A stretch of DNA of 39,143 bases from Pseudomonadota bacterium (GTDB lineage Bacteria > Pseudomonadota > Alphaproteobacteria > Caulobacterales > Caulobacteraceae): NCBI GenBank assembly GCA_023456105.1, contig JAEYAO010000024.1, positions 1-39,143 on the forward strand. The letters run 5' to 3'. Positions within the stretch are counted from its first letter, which is position 1, and every line of letters starts with the position of its first letter. The notes below the pieces were generated by a model that was not told the origin of the DNA, searched no databases, and saw nothing but the letters and a program-made list of their open reading frames with translations. The position numbers were made by a program, and so were the translations under genes. Shown here piece by piece: positions 15,255 through 27,680 of this stretch.

Positions 15255-17342
15255 ATGGGCAAGCTGACGACGCCGCTGATCTTCGGCGCCATCGCCATTC
15301 TGGGGGCCGTCGCGCTGGGCATCATCGCCCTGCACCAGGGCGAGAGCATCAGCGCGGTGTGGATCGTCACCGCCGCCGTCTGCACCTACGCCATCGCCTA
15401 TCGCTTCTACGCCCGGTATCTGGCCGGCAAGGTCATGGGGCTGAACGGCGCCCGGCCCACCCCCGCCGTGCGCCGCAACGACGGCCTCGACTATGTGCCG
15501 ACGCCGAGGAACGTCCTGTTCGGACACCATTTCGCAGCCATCGCCGGCGCGGGCCCGCTGGTCGGACCGGTGCTGGCGGCGCAGATGGGCTATCTGCCCG
15601 GCGTCCTGTGGATCCTGATCGGCGCGGTTCTGGCCGGGGCGGTTCAGGACATGATGGTGCTGTTCATGTCCACGCGGCGCGACGGCCGCTCGCTGGGCGA
15701 CATGATCCGCACCGAGATGGGCAATGTCCCCGGCATCATCGCCCAGGTCGGCGTGCTGATGATCATGGTCATCATTCTGGCCGTGCTGGCGCTGGTGGTG
15801 GTCAAGGCGCTGGCCGAGAGCCCGTGGGGAACCTTCACCGTCGCCGCCACCATCCCCATCGCCATCTTCATGGGCCTGTATTCGCGCTTTCTGCGGCCGG
15901 GCCGCGTGGGCGAGGTGTCGATCATCGGCGTCTTCCTGCTGATCGCCGCCATCATCGGCGGCGGCCACATCGCGGCCGACCCGTTCTGGGGTCCCGCCTT
16001 CACGCTGTCAGGCACCACCCTGGCGCTGTTGATGATGGCCTATGGCTTCATCGCCTCGGTGATCCCGGTGTGGCTGCTGCTGGCGCCGCGCGACTACCTG
16101 TCCACCTTTCTGAAGATCGGCGCCATCGTCGCCCTGGCCATCGGCATCCTGATCGTGCGCCCGCATGTGCAGATGCCGGCCCTGACCGACTTCATCGACG
16201 GCACCGGCCCGGTGTTCGCCGGCGCCCTGTTCCCCTTCCTGTTCATCACCATCGCCTGCGGGGCCGTCTCGGGCTTCCACGCCCTGATCTCGTCCGGCAC
16301 CACGCCCAAGCTGCTGGAGAACGAGGCGCAGATCCCGCTGATCGGCTATGGCGCCATGCTGTGCGAAAGCTTTGTGGCCATCATGGCCCTGATCGCCGCC
16401 TGCGTGCTGGACCCGGCCGTCTATTTCGCCATGAACAGCCCGGCCGCCCTGATCGGCACGGACGCGGCCTCGGCCGCCGCCGCCGTCGCCCAGTGGGGCT
16501 TCCACATCACGCCGATGGAGCTGGAGCAGCTGGCCCGCGACGTGGGCGAGGGCACGATCCTGTCGCGCGCGGGCGGCGCCCCGACCTTGGCCGTCGGCAT
16601 GGCCCACATCCTGTCCAACGTCATCGGCGGCCAGGCCATGATGGCCTTCTGGTATCACTTCGCCATTCTGTTCGAGGCCCTCTTCATCCTGACCACGGTG
16701 GACGCGGGCACGCGTGTCTGCCGCTTCATGATCCAGGACCTGATCGGCGTGGCCGTGCCCAAGATGCGAGACACCCGCTCCTGGATCGGCAACATAGTGG
16801 CGACGGCCCTGACCGTCGGCCTGTGGGGCTATTTCCTCTATACCGGCGTGGTCGATCCCTTGGGTGGCATCAACAGCCTGTGGCCGCTGTTCGGCATCGC
16901 CAACCAGATGCTGGCGGCCGTGGCCCTGATCCTGGGCACGGTGGTGCTGTTCAAGATGAAGCGGGAGCGGTTCGCCTTCGCCACCGCGATCCCGGCCGTC
17001 TGGCTTCTGATCTGCACCCTGACCGCGGGCCTGCAGAAGCTGTTCCACCCCGACGTGCGCGTTGGCTTCCTCAGCCACGCGCGCCAATACCAGGCGGCGC
17101 TTTCGAACGGCGAGCTGCTGGGACCGGCCAAGACGGTGGGCGACATGCACCGCATCGTCGTCAACGACTACGTCAACTCGGCCCTGACCGCCGGCTTCCT
17201 GTTCGTGGTCATCACCATGGTGGTCTACGGCGTCCAGGCCTGCCTCAAGGCCCGGCGCATCAACCATCCGACCGTGCGCGAGACCCCGGCCGAGCACGAG
17301 CTGACCCCCGCCGACGAGGCCATGGACGTCGCCCGTGCCTGA
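15255..17342 (+). CDS. cstA: CstA-family carbon starvation transporter
   Basis: CstA proteins are large inner-membrane carriers, linked to peptide and, in later work, pyruvate uptake under carbon limitation. The 695-residue protein has some 16-18 hydrophobic segments. It also has the family motif G-H-H-F-A-A-I-A-G-A-G-P-L-V-G-P-V near residue 95 and the later S-G-F-H-A-L-I-S-S-G-T-T-P. Earlier in-frame starts exist, but ATG 15255 with a GGGGGA site is at the family N terminus. The stop overlaps the YbdD/YjiX gene by eight bases, the classic pairing. Substrate is not readable from sequence. Confidence 0.94.
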   Translation: MGKLTTPLIFGAIAILGAVALGIIALHQGESISAVWIVTAAVCTYAIAYRFYARYLAGKVMGLNGARPTPAVRRNDGLDYVPTPRNVLFGHHFAAIAGAGPLVGPVLAAQMGYLPGVLWILIGAVLAGAVQDMMVLFMSTRRDGRSLGDMIRTEMGNVPGIIAQVGVLMIMVIILAVLALVVVKALAESPWGTFTVAATIPIAIFMGLYSRFLRPGRVGEVSIIGVFLLIAAIIGGGHIAADPFWGPAFTLSGTTLALLMMAYGFIASVIPVWLLLAPRDYLSTFLKIGAIVALAIGILIVRPHVQMPALTDFIDGTGPVFAGALFPFLFITIACGAVSGFHALISSGTTPKLLENEAQIPLIGYGAMLCESFVAIMALIAACVLDPAVYFAMNSPAALIGTDAASAAAAVAQWGFHITPMELEQLARDVGEGTILSRAGGAPTLAVGMAHILSNVIGGQAMMAFWYHFAILFEALFILTTVDAGTRVCRFMIQDLIGVAVPKMRDTRSWIGNIVATALTVGLWGYFLYTGVVDPLGGINSLWPLFGIANQMLAAVALILGTVVLFKMKRERFAFATAIPAVWLLICTLTAGLQKLFHPDVRVGFLSHARQYQAALSNGELLGPAKTVGDMHRIVVNDYVNSALTAGFLFVVITMVVYGVQACLKARRINHPTVRETPAEHELTPADEAMDVARA

Positions 17343-17583
17343 GCCCAAGGCCGACGGAAAGGCCGCCCTCGACCTCGCCTGCCTGTGTCGCGACACGGCG
17401 GTGCGCTGGGGCCGCGACGCCCGGCGCACCGCCAGTCTGATGATCGGTCAGCCCGATTATCAGGCCTATGTGGAGCACGCGCAGGCGCGCCATCCGGACC
17501 AGCCGCCGCTCGACAAGACCGCCTTCTTCCGCCTGCACGAGCAGCGCCGGTTCGGAGGATCAGGCGGCTTCCGCTGCTGCTGA
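17335..17583 (+). CDS. YbdD/YjiX family small protein
   Basis: This 82-residue protein belongs to the small family found directly after cstA-type genes, recognised by W-G-x-x-A-R-x-T-A-x-L-M-I-G-x-P-D-Y, H-x-x-x-H-P and the ending G-G-S-G-G-F-R-C-C. Its start is GTG at 17335, overlapping cstA by eight bases, so translation is coupled. It is thought to act with the carrier; the mechanism is unknown. Confidence 0.9.
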   Translation: MPEPKADGKAALDLACLCRDTAVRWGRDARRTASLMIGQPDYQAYVEHAQARHPDQPPLDKTAFFRLHEQRRFGGSGGFRCC

Positions 17584-17641
17584 CTTGCTCTTGGATTGAG
17601 AGCGGGCCATTTCGCTGGCCCCGCGATCAAAGAGACGCCGC

Positions 17642-18349
17642 ATGCCCATCACCACCGTCGGCTTGGACGCCGACGACACCCTTTGGCACAACGAGACCAT
17701 CTTCCGCCTGACCCATGCTCGCTTTATCGAGCTTCTGGCGGATCACGGCGACGAGAACGTGATCGAGGCGCGCCTGGCGGGCGTCGAGCAGCGCAACCTG
17801 CGGCTCTACGGCTACGGGGTGAAGGGCTTCACCCTGTCGATGATCGAAACGGCCATGGAGCTGACGGACGGAAACCTGCCCGCCTCCGTCACCCGCGAGA
17901 TCCTGGCCGCAGGCCGCGAAATGCTGGCCCATCCGGTTGAGACCTTGCCGGGCGTTGACGAGGCCTTGGCCACGCTGTCGCAACGCTATCGCCTTGTCCT
18001 GATCACCAAGGGCGACCTGCTGGATCAGGAGCGCAAGCTAGCCGCTTCCGGCCTCGGCGACCTGTTCGCCGCCGTCGAGATCGTTTCGGAAAAGACCGCC
18101 GACACCTACAGCCGCGTGTTCGCCCGCCACGGCACGGGCGCCGAAGAGGCCGCCATGGCCGGCAACTCCATGAAGTCCGACGTCCTGCCGGCGCTGGAGG
18201 CCGGCGCCTGGGCCGCCCACATCCCCTACGCCATCACCTGGGCGCATGAGCTGGCGGACGCGCCGGAAGGGGCAGACAAGTTCGGCGTGCTGACCAGCCT
18301 GGCTGAGCTTCCGGCTTGGCTACAACAACAAGAGCGGCATGGCGACTGA
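17642..18349 (+). CDS. HAD family hydrolase
   Basis: This 235-residue haloacid-dehalogenase-type phosphatase has motif I D9-A-D11-D-T13, motif II T in L-I-T-K-G (about 119-123), the lysine of V-S-E-K-T, and motif IV G-N-S-M-K-S-D with its acidic residue. A helical cap is inserted between motifs I and II. The substrate is unknown; nucleotide or sugar phosphates are common. ATG 17642 has an AGAG site. It is probably a single gene, 58 bases after the YbdD/YjiX gene. Confidence 0.88.
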   Translation: MPITTVGLDADDTLWHNETIFRLTHARFIELLADHGDENVIEARLAGVEQRNLRLYGYGVKGFTLSMIETAMELTDGNLPASVTREILAAGREMLAHPVETLPGVDEALATLSQRYRLVLITKGDLLDQERKLAASGLGDLFAAVEIVSEKTADTYSRVFARHGTGAEEAAMAGNSMKSDVLPALEAGAWAAHIPYAITWAHELADAPEGADKFGVLTSLAELPAWLQQQERHGD

Positions 18350-18423
18350 CCGACGATAACCGTGTCACCAAGGCCACATTGTTAGCCTACCAAGGATATA
18401 CGGGCGAGAAAGTCGCCTCCGAC

Positions 18424-18430
18424 TTGACGC
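18424..18430 (+). promoter_or_regulatory. Possible housekeeping -35 element before the TonB receptor gene
   Basis: TTGACGC matches the Caulobacter-type -35 consensus TTGACGS. A partial -10 (GCTTGTGC) follows after 16 bases, which is longer than the preferred spacing. The element is about 95 bases before the receptor start. It is only a weak candidate. Confidence 0.3.
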
Positions 18431-18524
18431 ACAGCCGTCACAAAGGGCTTGTGCAGCCCCATCGCGGAGGCCTTTGACGCTTTTCCCCCGAGCGCCTGCC
18501 GCGTCTTTGACACCAAGGAGTCAC

Positions 18525-21500
18525 ATGCGTCAGCATCTACTCGCGACCACCGTGCTCGCCGGCGTTCTCGCCGCCGGCTCGGCCGTCGCTCAAACCGCCC
18601 CCTCGCAACAACCGCCGCTCGCCGTCGCCCCCACGGCCGATCCGGAAGCCACCACGGCCGAGCAGCTCGACGAAATCGTCGTCACCGGTTCTCGCATCCG
18701 CCGCGATCCAACCAACGCCCCGACCCCTCTGATCCAGGTCGGCCGCGAAGCCCTGCTGAACACCGGTCAGACCACCGTTATCGACTATCTGGCGACCCTG
18801 CCCGCCCTGTCGAACTCGGTCGTTCCGTCCGACACCACGGGATCGGGTCTCGGCGACGGCGGCCTGTCGCTGCCGAACCTGCGCTCGCTGGGCTCGAACC
18901 GCACCCTGACCCTGGTCGACGGCCGTCGCCACGTCGGTTCCTCCGGCGGATCGCTGGCGGTCGACGTCGACACCATCCCGCGCCTGCTGATCGAGAACAT
19001 CGAGATCATCACCGGCGGCGCCGCCTCGGTTTACGGCGCCGACGCCGTCTCCGGCGTGCTGAACTTCGTGCTGCGCAAGGACTTCGAAGGCCTGGAGATC
19101 GACGCCAACCTCGGCATGATCAATCAGGACGGCCAGCTCAACAAGCGCTTCTCCGCCCTGGCCGGCAAGAACTTCTTCGACGACCGCCTGAACGTCTATG
19201 TGCACGGCGAATACGAAGAGGTCGACGAAGTCACCTCCAACGACATCGACTGGATCGACGAAGCCTACTACCTCGGCGTGGTCGACGCTGATCGCACCGC
19301 CTTCCCCTACGACGGCCAGGTTGATCGCCTGCTGTACAAGAACGTCCGCCGCATGGACACGCCGCGGTGGGGCCAGACCACGCTCGGCAACGTCCAGCAG
19401 CCCACAGACCTGACCAACCCCAACGTCGCCTATCAGGACTGCTTCGCCGGCGGCGGCTGGACCTATTCGGCCAACTGCTACGGCGTGACGCCCGGCAAGA
19501 CCTTCTGGTATGACGGAACCACCGCTCGCCCGGCCGACTTCGGCCAACGGGTCGGCAACGTCGGCATCAATCGTCCGTACAACATCGGCGGCGACGGCGA
19601 GAACATCGCCGATTTCAGCACCGGCTCGCGCGTTCCCCGTTCCGAGTCGGCCCGCTTCCAAGCCGGTTCGACCTTCCGTCTGACCGACAACATCGAGCTG
19701 TACGGCGAGGCCAAATACATCACCGAGGACACCTATGACCTCGGCCAGCCGACCTTCTACGACATCGATCTGGTGAACTCGTACGGCGTGGGTGCGGTCA
19801 ACCCGATCTACAGCACCAATAACTTTGATCTGCGCTGGTCGGACAACGCCTTCCTGCCGCAGAACGTCAAGGACGCCATCCGCACCAACACGGTGACGCC
19901 CTACACCCAGCCGACCCTGACCTCGCCGGGTCAGCCGCTGGCGCCGATCGCGGCCCAGTTCGCTCGCCACTCGCTGTTTGGCCCGGATCGCTACCAGGAC
20001 AACACCCGCGAACTGCAGCGCTACGTCTTCGGCGCGCGCGGCGACTGGGATCAGATCGGCTTCGTGCGCGATCTGGCGTGGGACATCGGCTACACCTTCG
20101 GCAAGGTCGAGGTTGAAAACCGCGAACACGGCACCGACACCCAGCGCTTCTCCCTGGCGGCGGATGCGGTGGTGGACACCGCCGGCATCGTCAACGGCCA
20201 GGCGGGCCAGATCGTCTGCCGCGTGCAGCTGCTTGAAGCTCAAGGCGCCGCGCTGGACGATTACCAACGCGGTGGCGACCTGCGGGACACCGAGTACGGC
20301 CGCAACTCTATCGACCAGTGCGCGCCGCTGAACGTCTTCGGCAAGGGCAACCAGAGCGCCGAGGCCGTCGAGTACATCCTGGCCGACATCGGCGTGACGG
20401 AGGAGAACCAGCAGCAGCAGGCTCTGGCCTCGATCTCGGGCAACCTGTGGGACTTCTGGGGCGCCGGTTCGATCGGCGTCGCCATCGGCGGCGAGTGGCG
20501 TCGGGAAGAGACCTCGGCAACCGGTCGTGACCGCGACACGGCGGGCCGCCTGCTGTTCCTGAACACCGGTCCTGACTTCCTGGAAGCGGCCTACGAAAGC
20601 AAGGAAGTCTTTGCCGAGCTGTCGGTGCCGCTGTTCCGCGACACCATGCTGGGCGAATACGCCGAACTCAGCGGCTCCTACCGTTACGCCGACTACTCCA
20701 CGGTGGGCGCGCAGGACGTCTATGGCGTGAACCTGATCTATCGTCCGATCCAGGACATCGCCTTCAAGACCAGCTTCAACACCTCGATCCGCGTTCCGGA
20801 CCTGGGCGAGAACTTCTCGCCCTTCAGCCAGACCTTCCTGAACAACTTCACCGACCCGTGCACGACCGCGGCCATCACGGCCGTCAACGACACGACGGAA
20901 CGGGCGAACCGCGTTCAGAACTGCTCGGCCCTGGCCGCGCAGCAAGGGCTGCAGTTCGACTTCGCCGGGGCTACGCCGGAGACCACCGACGACTTCCGTC
21001 CGGACTACACTTCGGGCATCGCCGGCGTGCTGGGCGGCAACCCCGCCCTGCAACCGGAAGAGTCGGACAGCTTCACCTTCTCGACGGTGCTGAAGCCGCG
21101 CTTCATCCCCAACTTCTCGCTGGTTCTCGACTACTACGAGATCAAGATCGACAACGTCATCTCGGCCATTTCGGCTGCGACGGCGGCGGCGAACTGCGTC
21201 AACGGGCCGTCGCTGAACGAGGCGGCTTGCGCCACCATCTTCCGCAACAACCCGGACATCCCGTTCGGCATCGGCGCGCCGCAAGGCGATCCGATCGGCG
21301 GCTTCATCCAGGGCTCGGTCAACTACGCCAAGCTCGAAACGCGCGGTCTCGATTTCACGGTCAACTACGGCTTCGACTTTGAAGAGATGATGGGTCGCAA
21401 CTGGGGTCGTCTGGACTACTCGCTGGGTGGTCTGTACCTGATCGAGCAGCAGCAGTTCCTGAACGCCGAAGACCCGTCCGACTTCGACGAACTGGTCAGC

Positions 21501-21848
21501 ACGCCTTACTATCCGAAGGTGCGTTTCACCTCCTCCTTGACCTACACGCCGAACGAGACGTGGAGCGTCAACTGGACGGCGGACTGGCAGACGTCACAAG
21601 ACATCATCGAGTCGCGCGACTTCATCAACAATGCGGACAGCCGGTACTACTATCAGACGCGCACGGGCAACTTCGCCCGTCACGATCTGACGGTGCGCTG
21701 GAACGTGCGTGAGGATCTTTCGGTGCGTGCGGGCGTGGTCAACGTCTTCGACGCCGAGCAGAAGGACTATCTGGGCACGACCCTGTACTCCAACTTCGAC
21801 CCTTACGGCCGCCGCTTCTTTGTCGGCCTGAACTTCCGCCCCTTCTAA
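18525..21848 (+). CDS. TonB-dependent outer-membrane receptor
   Basis: This 1107-residue protein is exported by a signal peptide (residues 1-23, ending A-V-A-Q). A short proline/alanine linker and the I-V-V-T-G segment (51-55) that opens the plug domain follow. Within the plug are L-V-D-G-R-R and A-S-V-Y-G-A-D-A-V-S-G-V-L-N-F. The rest forms the large beta-barrel and ends R-R-F-F-V-G-L-N-F-R-P-F, with the terminal aromatic needed for barrel assembly. It takes up an unidentified ligand with energy from TonB-ExbBD. No enzyme or regulator that would reveal the ligand is adjacent. ATG 18525 has an AAGGAG site. It is followed by a strong terminator, so it is monocistronic. Confidence 0.95.
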   Translation: MRQHLLATTVLAGVLAAGSAVAQTAPSQQPPLAVAPTADPEATTAEQLDEIVVTGSRIRRDPTNAPTPLIQVGREALLNTGQTTVIDYLATLPALSNSVVPSDTTGSGLGDGGLSLPNLRSLGSNRTLTLVDGRRHVGSSGGSLAVDVDTIPRLLIENIEIITGGAASVYGADAVSGVLNFVLRKDFEGLEIDANLGMINQDGQLNKRFSALAGKNFFDDRLNVYVHGEYEEVDEVTSNDIDWIDEAYYLGVVDADRTAFPYDGQVDRLLYKNVRRMDTPRWGQTTLGNVQQPTDLTNPNVAYQDCFAGGGWTYSANCYGVTPGKTFWYDGTTARPADFGQRVGNVGINRPYNIGGDGENIADFSTGSRVPRSESARFQAGSTFRLTDNIELYGEAKYITEDTYDLGQPTFYDIDLVNSYGVGAVNPIYSTNNFDLRWSDNAFLPQNVKDAIRTNTVTPYTQPTLTSPGQPLAPIAAQFARHSLFGPDRYQDNTRELQRYVFGARGDWDQIGFVRDLAWDIGYTFGKVEVENREHGTDTQRFSLAADAVVDTAGIVNGQAGQIVCRVQLLEAQGAALDDYQRGGDLRDTEYGRNSIDQCAPLNVFGKGNQSAEAVEYILADIGVTEENQQQQALASISGNLWDFWGAGSIGVAIGGEWRREETSATGRDRDTAGRLLFLNTGPDFLEAAYESKEVFAELSVPLFRDTMLGEYAELSGSYRYADYSTVGAQDVYGVNLIYRPIQDIAFKTSFNTSIRVPDLGENFSPFSQTFLNNFTDPCTTAAITAVNDTTERANRVQNCSALAAQQGLQFDFAGATPETTDDFRPDYTSGIAGVLGGNPALQPEESDSFTFSTVLKPRFIPNFSLVLDYYEIKIDNVISAISAATAAANCVNGPSLNEAACATIFRNNPDIPFGIGAPQGDPIGGFIQGSVNYAKLETRGLDFTVNYGFDFEEMMGRNWGRLDYSLGGLYLIEQQQFLNAEDPSDFDELVSTPYYPKVRFTSSLTYTPNETWSVNWTADWQTSQDIIESRDFINNADSRYYYQTRTGNFARHDLTVRWNVREDLSVRAGVVNVFDAEQKDYLGTTLYSNFDPYGRRFFVGLNFRPF

Positions 21849-21871
21849 ATCGGGCAGAACCAACGAACTGG

Positions 21872-21901
21872 AAGGGCGGCTCTTCGGAGCCGCCCTTTTT
21901 T
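21872..21901 (+). terminator. Strong Rho-independent terminator after the TonB receptor gene
   Basis: A perfect 11-bp stem (21872-21882 with 21887-21897) capped by the stable TTCG tetraloop is followed by a T run through 21901. It lies 23 bases past the receptor stop. Confidence 0.93.
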
Positions 21902-22017
21902 CATGGTCGGAGCCGCCTCCCTTCGCTTGCCAGCGCCGCCCCCCCTCTCTAAACGGGCCGCTTAGCCGACAACCACATCGATCCGCCGCGAGCGCGTCTC
22001 GCGACGGCTTCGCGCGC

Positions 22018-22350
22018 ATGGAGATGAGGACGCCCTTGGACGCTTCCGACGTCAGCCACGACGAGCGCGACGCCATGGTGCGGGCGGCGCTGGCGGCGCA
22101 GGGCGACAGCGGCGTGACGCCGCGCCACACGCTGTTCCACTTCCACGGCGACGGCGAGCACGGCGACCTGAACGAGGTGGCGCGCCGGGCCGGCTTCCTG
22201 ACGCGCGGGGCCGACGACTACACGGTGCTGGAGACCACCATGGCGGTGGACGAGGCGTCGTTCTCCGCCACATCGGCGATGATGCAATCCTGGGCCGCGG
22301 CCTTCCAGCTGGACTACGACGGCTGGGAATGCGCGGTCGTGACGAACTAG
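22018..22350 (+). CDS. RraB-like ribonuclease E inhibitor family protein
   Basis: This 110-residue acidic cytosolic protein fits the RraB family, whose enterobacterial member binds RNase E and modulates mRNA decay. Evidence is the H-x-L-F-H-F-H-G-D segment, a middle beta-alpha region with the A-R-R-A-G-F-L-T-R step, and the hallmark ending Y-D-G-W-E-C-A-V-V. The start is uncertain. ATG 22018 and ATG 22024 lack a clear ribosome site, while TTG 22036 has GAGG at good distance. It sits 20 bases before carB and is probably co-transcribed with it. The RNase E role here is inferred from family only. Confidence 0.75.
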   Translation: MEMRTPLDASDVSHDERDAMVRAALAAQGDSGVTPRHTLFHFHGDGEHGDLNEVARRAGFLTRGADDYTVLETTMAVDEASFSATSAMMQSWAAAFQLDYDGWECAVVTN

Positions 22351-22370
22351 AACAACAAGAGGCCTGATCC

Positions 22371-25670
<3,300 letters not shown>

Positions 25671-25725
25671 CGTTCACGCGATCTCCAGCCTTTGGCGGCA
25701 AACTCGCTGCGGGAGGCTTGAGACC

Positions 25726-26010
25726 ATGCCGCTGTCGATGATCGATCTTGCGCTGTTGCTGATCCTGCTGGCGCAGGTTGTGGGCTTCTGCGCGTTCGCC
25801 TGGGACAAGCAGATGGCGCGGCTGGGCGGCTGGCGCACGCCGGAGACGCAGCTGCTCCTGTTCGTGCTCGTGGGCGGCTTCGGCGCCTGGATCGGCCAGC
25901 ACACCCTGCGCCACAAGACCCGCAAGGAGCCGTTCCGCACGCAAATGGGCGTCGTCCTGACGCTGCACCTGGCCCTGCTGGCGGGCGGCGCGCTCTACGT
26001 GATCCTCTAG
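25726..26010 (+). CDS. DUF1294 small membrane protein
   Basis: This 94-residue protein has three hydrophobic segments (about 5-25, 44-60 and 72-93). The DUF1294 pattern is D-K-x-x-A-x-x-G-x-W-R-T-P-E, then G-G-x-x-G-A-W-I-G-Q and H-K-T-R-K-E-P-F. Function is unknown. ATG 25726 has a GGGAGG site. It lies 55 bases after carB. Its TAG stop shares the CTAG at 26007-26010 with the stop of the convergent transporter gene. Confidence 0.88.
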   Translation: MPLSMIDLALLLILLAQVVGFCAFAWDKQMARLGGWRTPETQLLLFVLVGGFGAWIGQHTLRHKTRKEPFRTQMGVVLTLHLALLAGGALYVIL

Positions 26011-27311
26011 ATCGCCGCGCCCGGATCGGGTTCGGGCGCTTCGTCGCCGCCCTGGATGATGCGGGTGGCGGCGAGGTCGGCGGTGACGTTGCCGACGGTG
26101 CGCAGGATGTCCGGCACCACCTCCACCGCCAGAAGCAGCGGCAGCACGCCCAGCGGGCAGCCCATGGCCAGGCAGATCGGACCCACGGCGGCGAAGAAGC
26201 TGACCTGTCCGGGCAGGCCGACGCTGGCGATCGACACGGCGAAGGCGGTCAGGCCCCCGGCGATCAGCGCGGGCAGGCCCAGCTCTATCCCGTTCAGCTG
26301 CGCGACATAGAGGCAGACGGCGAGGTTCGCGACCGGGCTGGTCAGACGGAACACCGCCACCGCCAGCGGCAGCACCAGGCCCGCGGTGGAGGCCCGGACG
26401 CCCAGCGCCGTGCGCGCCCGGTCCACCATGGCGGGCAGGCTGGCCAGCGACGACTGGGTCGAAAAGGCCACCACCTGCGCCGGGGCGACCGCCTGGGCGA
26501 AGCGGGACAGGCTGATGCGGCCGAACGTCACCGCGACGGCATAGGTCAGCAGGATCAGACCCAACTGGCTGAGGCAGACAATGGCGATGTAGTGGCCCAG
26601 CGTCCCAGCCACACCCAGCCCGGCGCGCAGGCCTACGCCCAGCGCCAGGGCGAAGACGCCGATGGGCGCGGCCAGCAGCACCCAGTGGACGATGACCACC
26701 ATGGCCTCGGCCACGGCCTCGAAGAAGGTCGAGAGCGAACGTCGAAGGTCGGCCCGGAGCCGCGTGGCCGCGAAGCCGAACACGATGGCGAACACGACAA
26801 CGGCCAGCACGCCGTCATCGGCCGCCGCCTGGATCAGGTTGGCGGGCGCCAGGCTGCTCAGGAACGCCTGGAGGCCGTCGGTCTGGGCCGCCGCCCCGAC
26901 TTCCGCCGCCGCCTCGGCGGGTATGCCGGCCAAGAGCGCGCGTCCGGACTCCGGATCGATCGGCCACAGCGTCAGCAGGCCCAGCCCGGCCAGAACCCCA
27001 TAGATCACCGCCCCGCTCAGCATCACGCCGAAGACGACCAGCGCCCGCACCGCCAGACGCCCGGTCGCCGCCGCATCGGCGATGGACACGATGCCCGTCA
27101 CCAGCAGGCCGAACACCAGGGGGATGACGGTGATCCGGAGCGCGTTCAGCCACACCTGACCTAGCTGCTCGACCACGCCGACGGCGCCCAGGGCCAGGGG
27201 GGAGCCGGCCCCCTGCGCCAGGGCGCCGACCACCAGCCCTGCGACCAGCCCCACCACGACACGAAAGCTCAGCGAGGACAAAAAGACAGACAGGCGTCGG
27301 GAAGAGGTCAT
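26007..27311 (-). CDS. Dicarboxylate/amino acid:cation symporter (DAACS family)
   Basis: This 434-residue inner-membrane carrier imports an acidic substrate (C4-dicarboxylate, glutamate or aspartate) with sodium or protons. It has about eight membrane helices and two re-entrant loops. The serine-rich HP1 loop appears as S-T-Q-S-S-L-A-S-L-P, the HP2 loop as S-V-G-L-P-G-Q-V, and the TM8 motif as D-I-L-R-T-V-G-N-V-T-A-D. In that last motif the arginine contacts the substrate carboxylate in many members and the asparagine and aspartate contribute to cation binding. HP1 has Q and L where many relatives have S-A, so specificity may differ. ATG 27311 follows AGGA. Confidence 0.92.
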   Translation of the reverse strand: MTSSRRLSVFLSSLSFRVVVGLVAGLVVGALAQGAGSPLALGAVGVVEQLGQVWLNALRITVIPLVFGLLVTGIVSIADAAATGRLAVRALVVFGVMLSGAVIYGVLAGLGLLTLWPIDPESGRALLAGIPAEAAAEVGAAAQTDGLQAFLSSLAPANLIQAAADDGVLAVVVFAIVFGFAATRLRADLRRSLSTFFEAVAEAMVVIVHWVLLAAPIGVFALALGVGLRAGLGVAGTLGHYIAIVCLSQLGLILLTYAVAVTFGRISLSRFAQAVAPAQVVAFSTQSSLASLPAMVDRARTALGVRASTAGLVLPLAVAVFRLTSPVANLAVCLYVAQLNGIELGLPALIAGGLTAFAVSIASVGLPGQVSFFAAVGPICLAMGCPLGVLPLLLAVEVVPDILRTVGNVTADLAATRIIQGGDEAPEPDPGAAI

Positions 27312-27372
27312 AAGCGTCCTGGGCCGGCGACCCGGCCGGTCGCGTCACGCCGTCGCGGGGAGGCGGCGGTCA

Positions 27373-27398
27373 TGAACGGATCATGCGGGCGATGCGTT
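27373..27398 (+). promoter_or_regulatory. Sigma-EcfG-like promoter before a 70-residue protein
   Basis: TGAAC (27373-27377), a 17-base spacer and CGTT (27395-27398) match the general-stress consensus with one -35 mismatch. The ATG is 28 bases further on. The same bases form an inverted repeat (ATGAACG/CGTTCAT), so a regulator site is an alternative reading. Confidence 0.45.
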
Positions 27399-27426
27399 CA
27401 TCCGGCAACACACAAGGAAACCGATC

Positions 27427-27639
27427 ATGGCCCTGTCCCGCATCGCCACCGCCGCCGCCGGTCTGCTGCTGTCGCGCGGAGGCCGCCGCTTCGCCGGCCG
27501 CCACGCCGGCAAGCTGGCCCTCGCCACCCTGGCCTATGAGGCCTGGCGCACCCATCAGTCGAAGAAGACCGGCGCCGGCTACGCCTCGGGCCCCAAGGCC
27601 GGCCCGCGCCCGCGCTGGAGCGGCCGTCGCCCCCTCTAG
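27427..27639 (+). CDS. Small basic hypothetical protein
   Basis: This 70-residue protein is not recognised. It has a weakly hydrophobic alanine/leucine N-terminal half (residues 1-40, with R-G-G-R-R-F-A-G-R-H-A-G-K in the middle) and a basic, proline-rich tail. It may be membrane-associated or nucleic-acid-binding. High GC at third positions, an AAGGAAA ribosome site and a stress-type promoter upstream support it as a real gene. Confidence 0.72.
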   Translation: MALSRIATAAAGLLLSRGGRRFAGRHAGKLALATLAYEAWRTHQSKKTGAGYASGPKAGPRPRWSGRRPL

Positions 27640-27680
27640 AGGCTCTCGACAGTGCGCGGATCGCCCGGCCATAGTCGGGC

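Noticed and set aside
14375..17440. 1021-residue + strand frame across the purT end and cstA
   Set aside because: It is the out-of-frame shadow of cstA: arginine/proline/histidine-rich with no domain, while cstA is clear in another frame.
18537..21284. 915-residue minus-strand frame opposite the TonB receptor
   Set aside because: It is antisense to a well-supported receptor gene, valine/arginine-rich in the way of high-GC mirror frames, with no recognisable domain.
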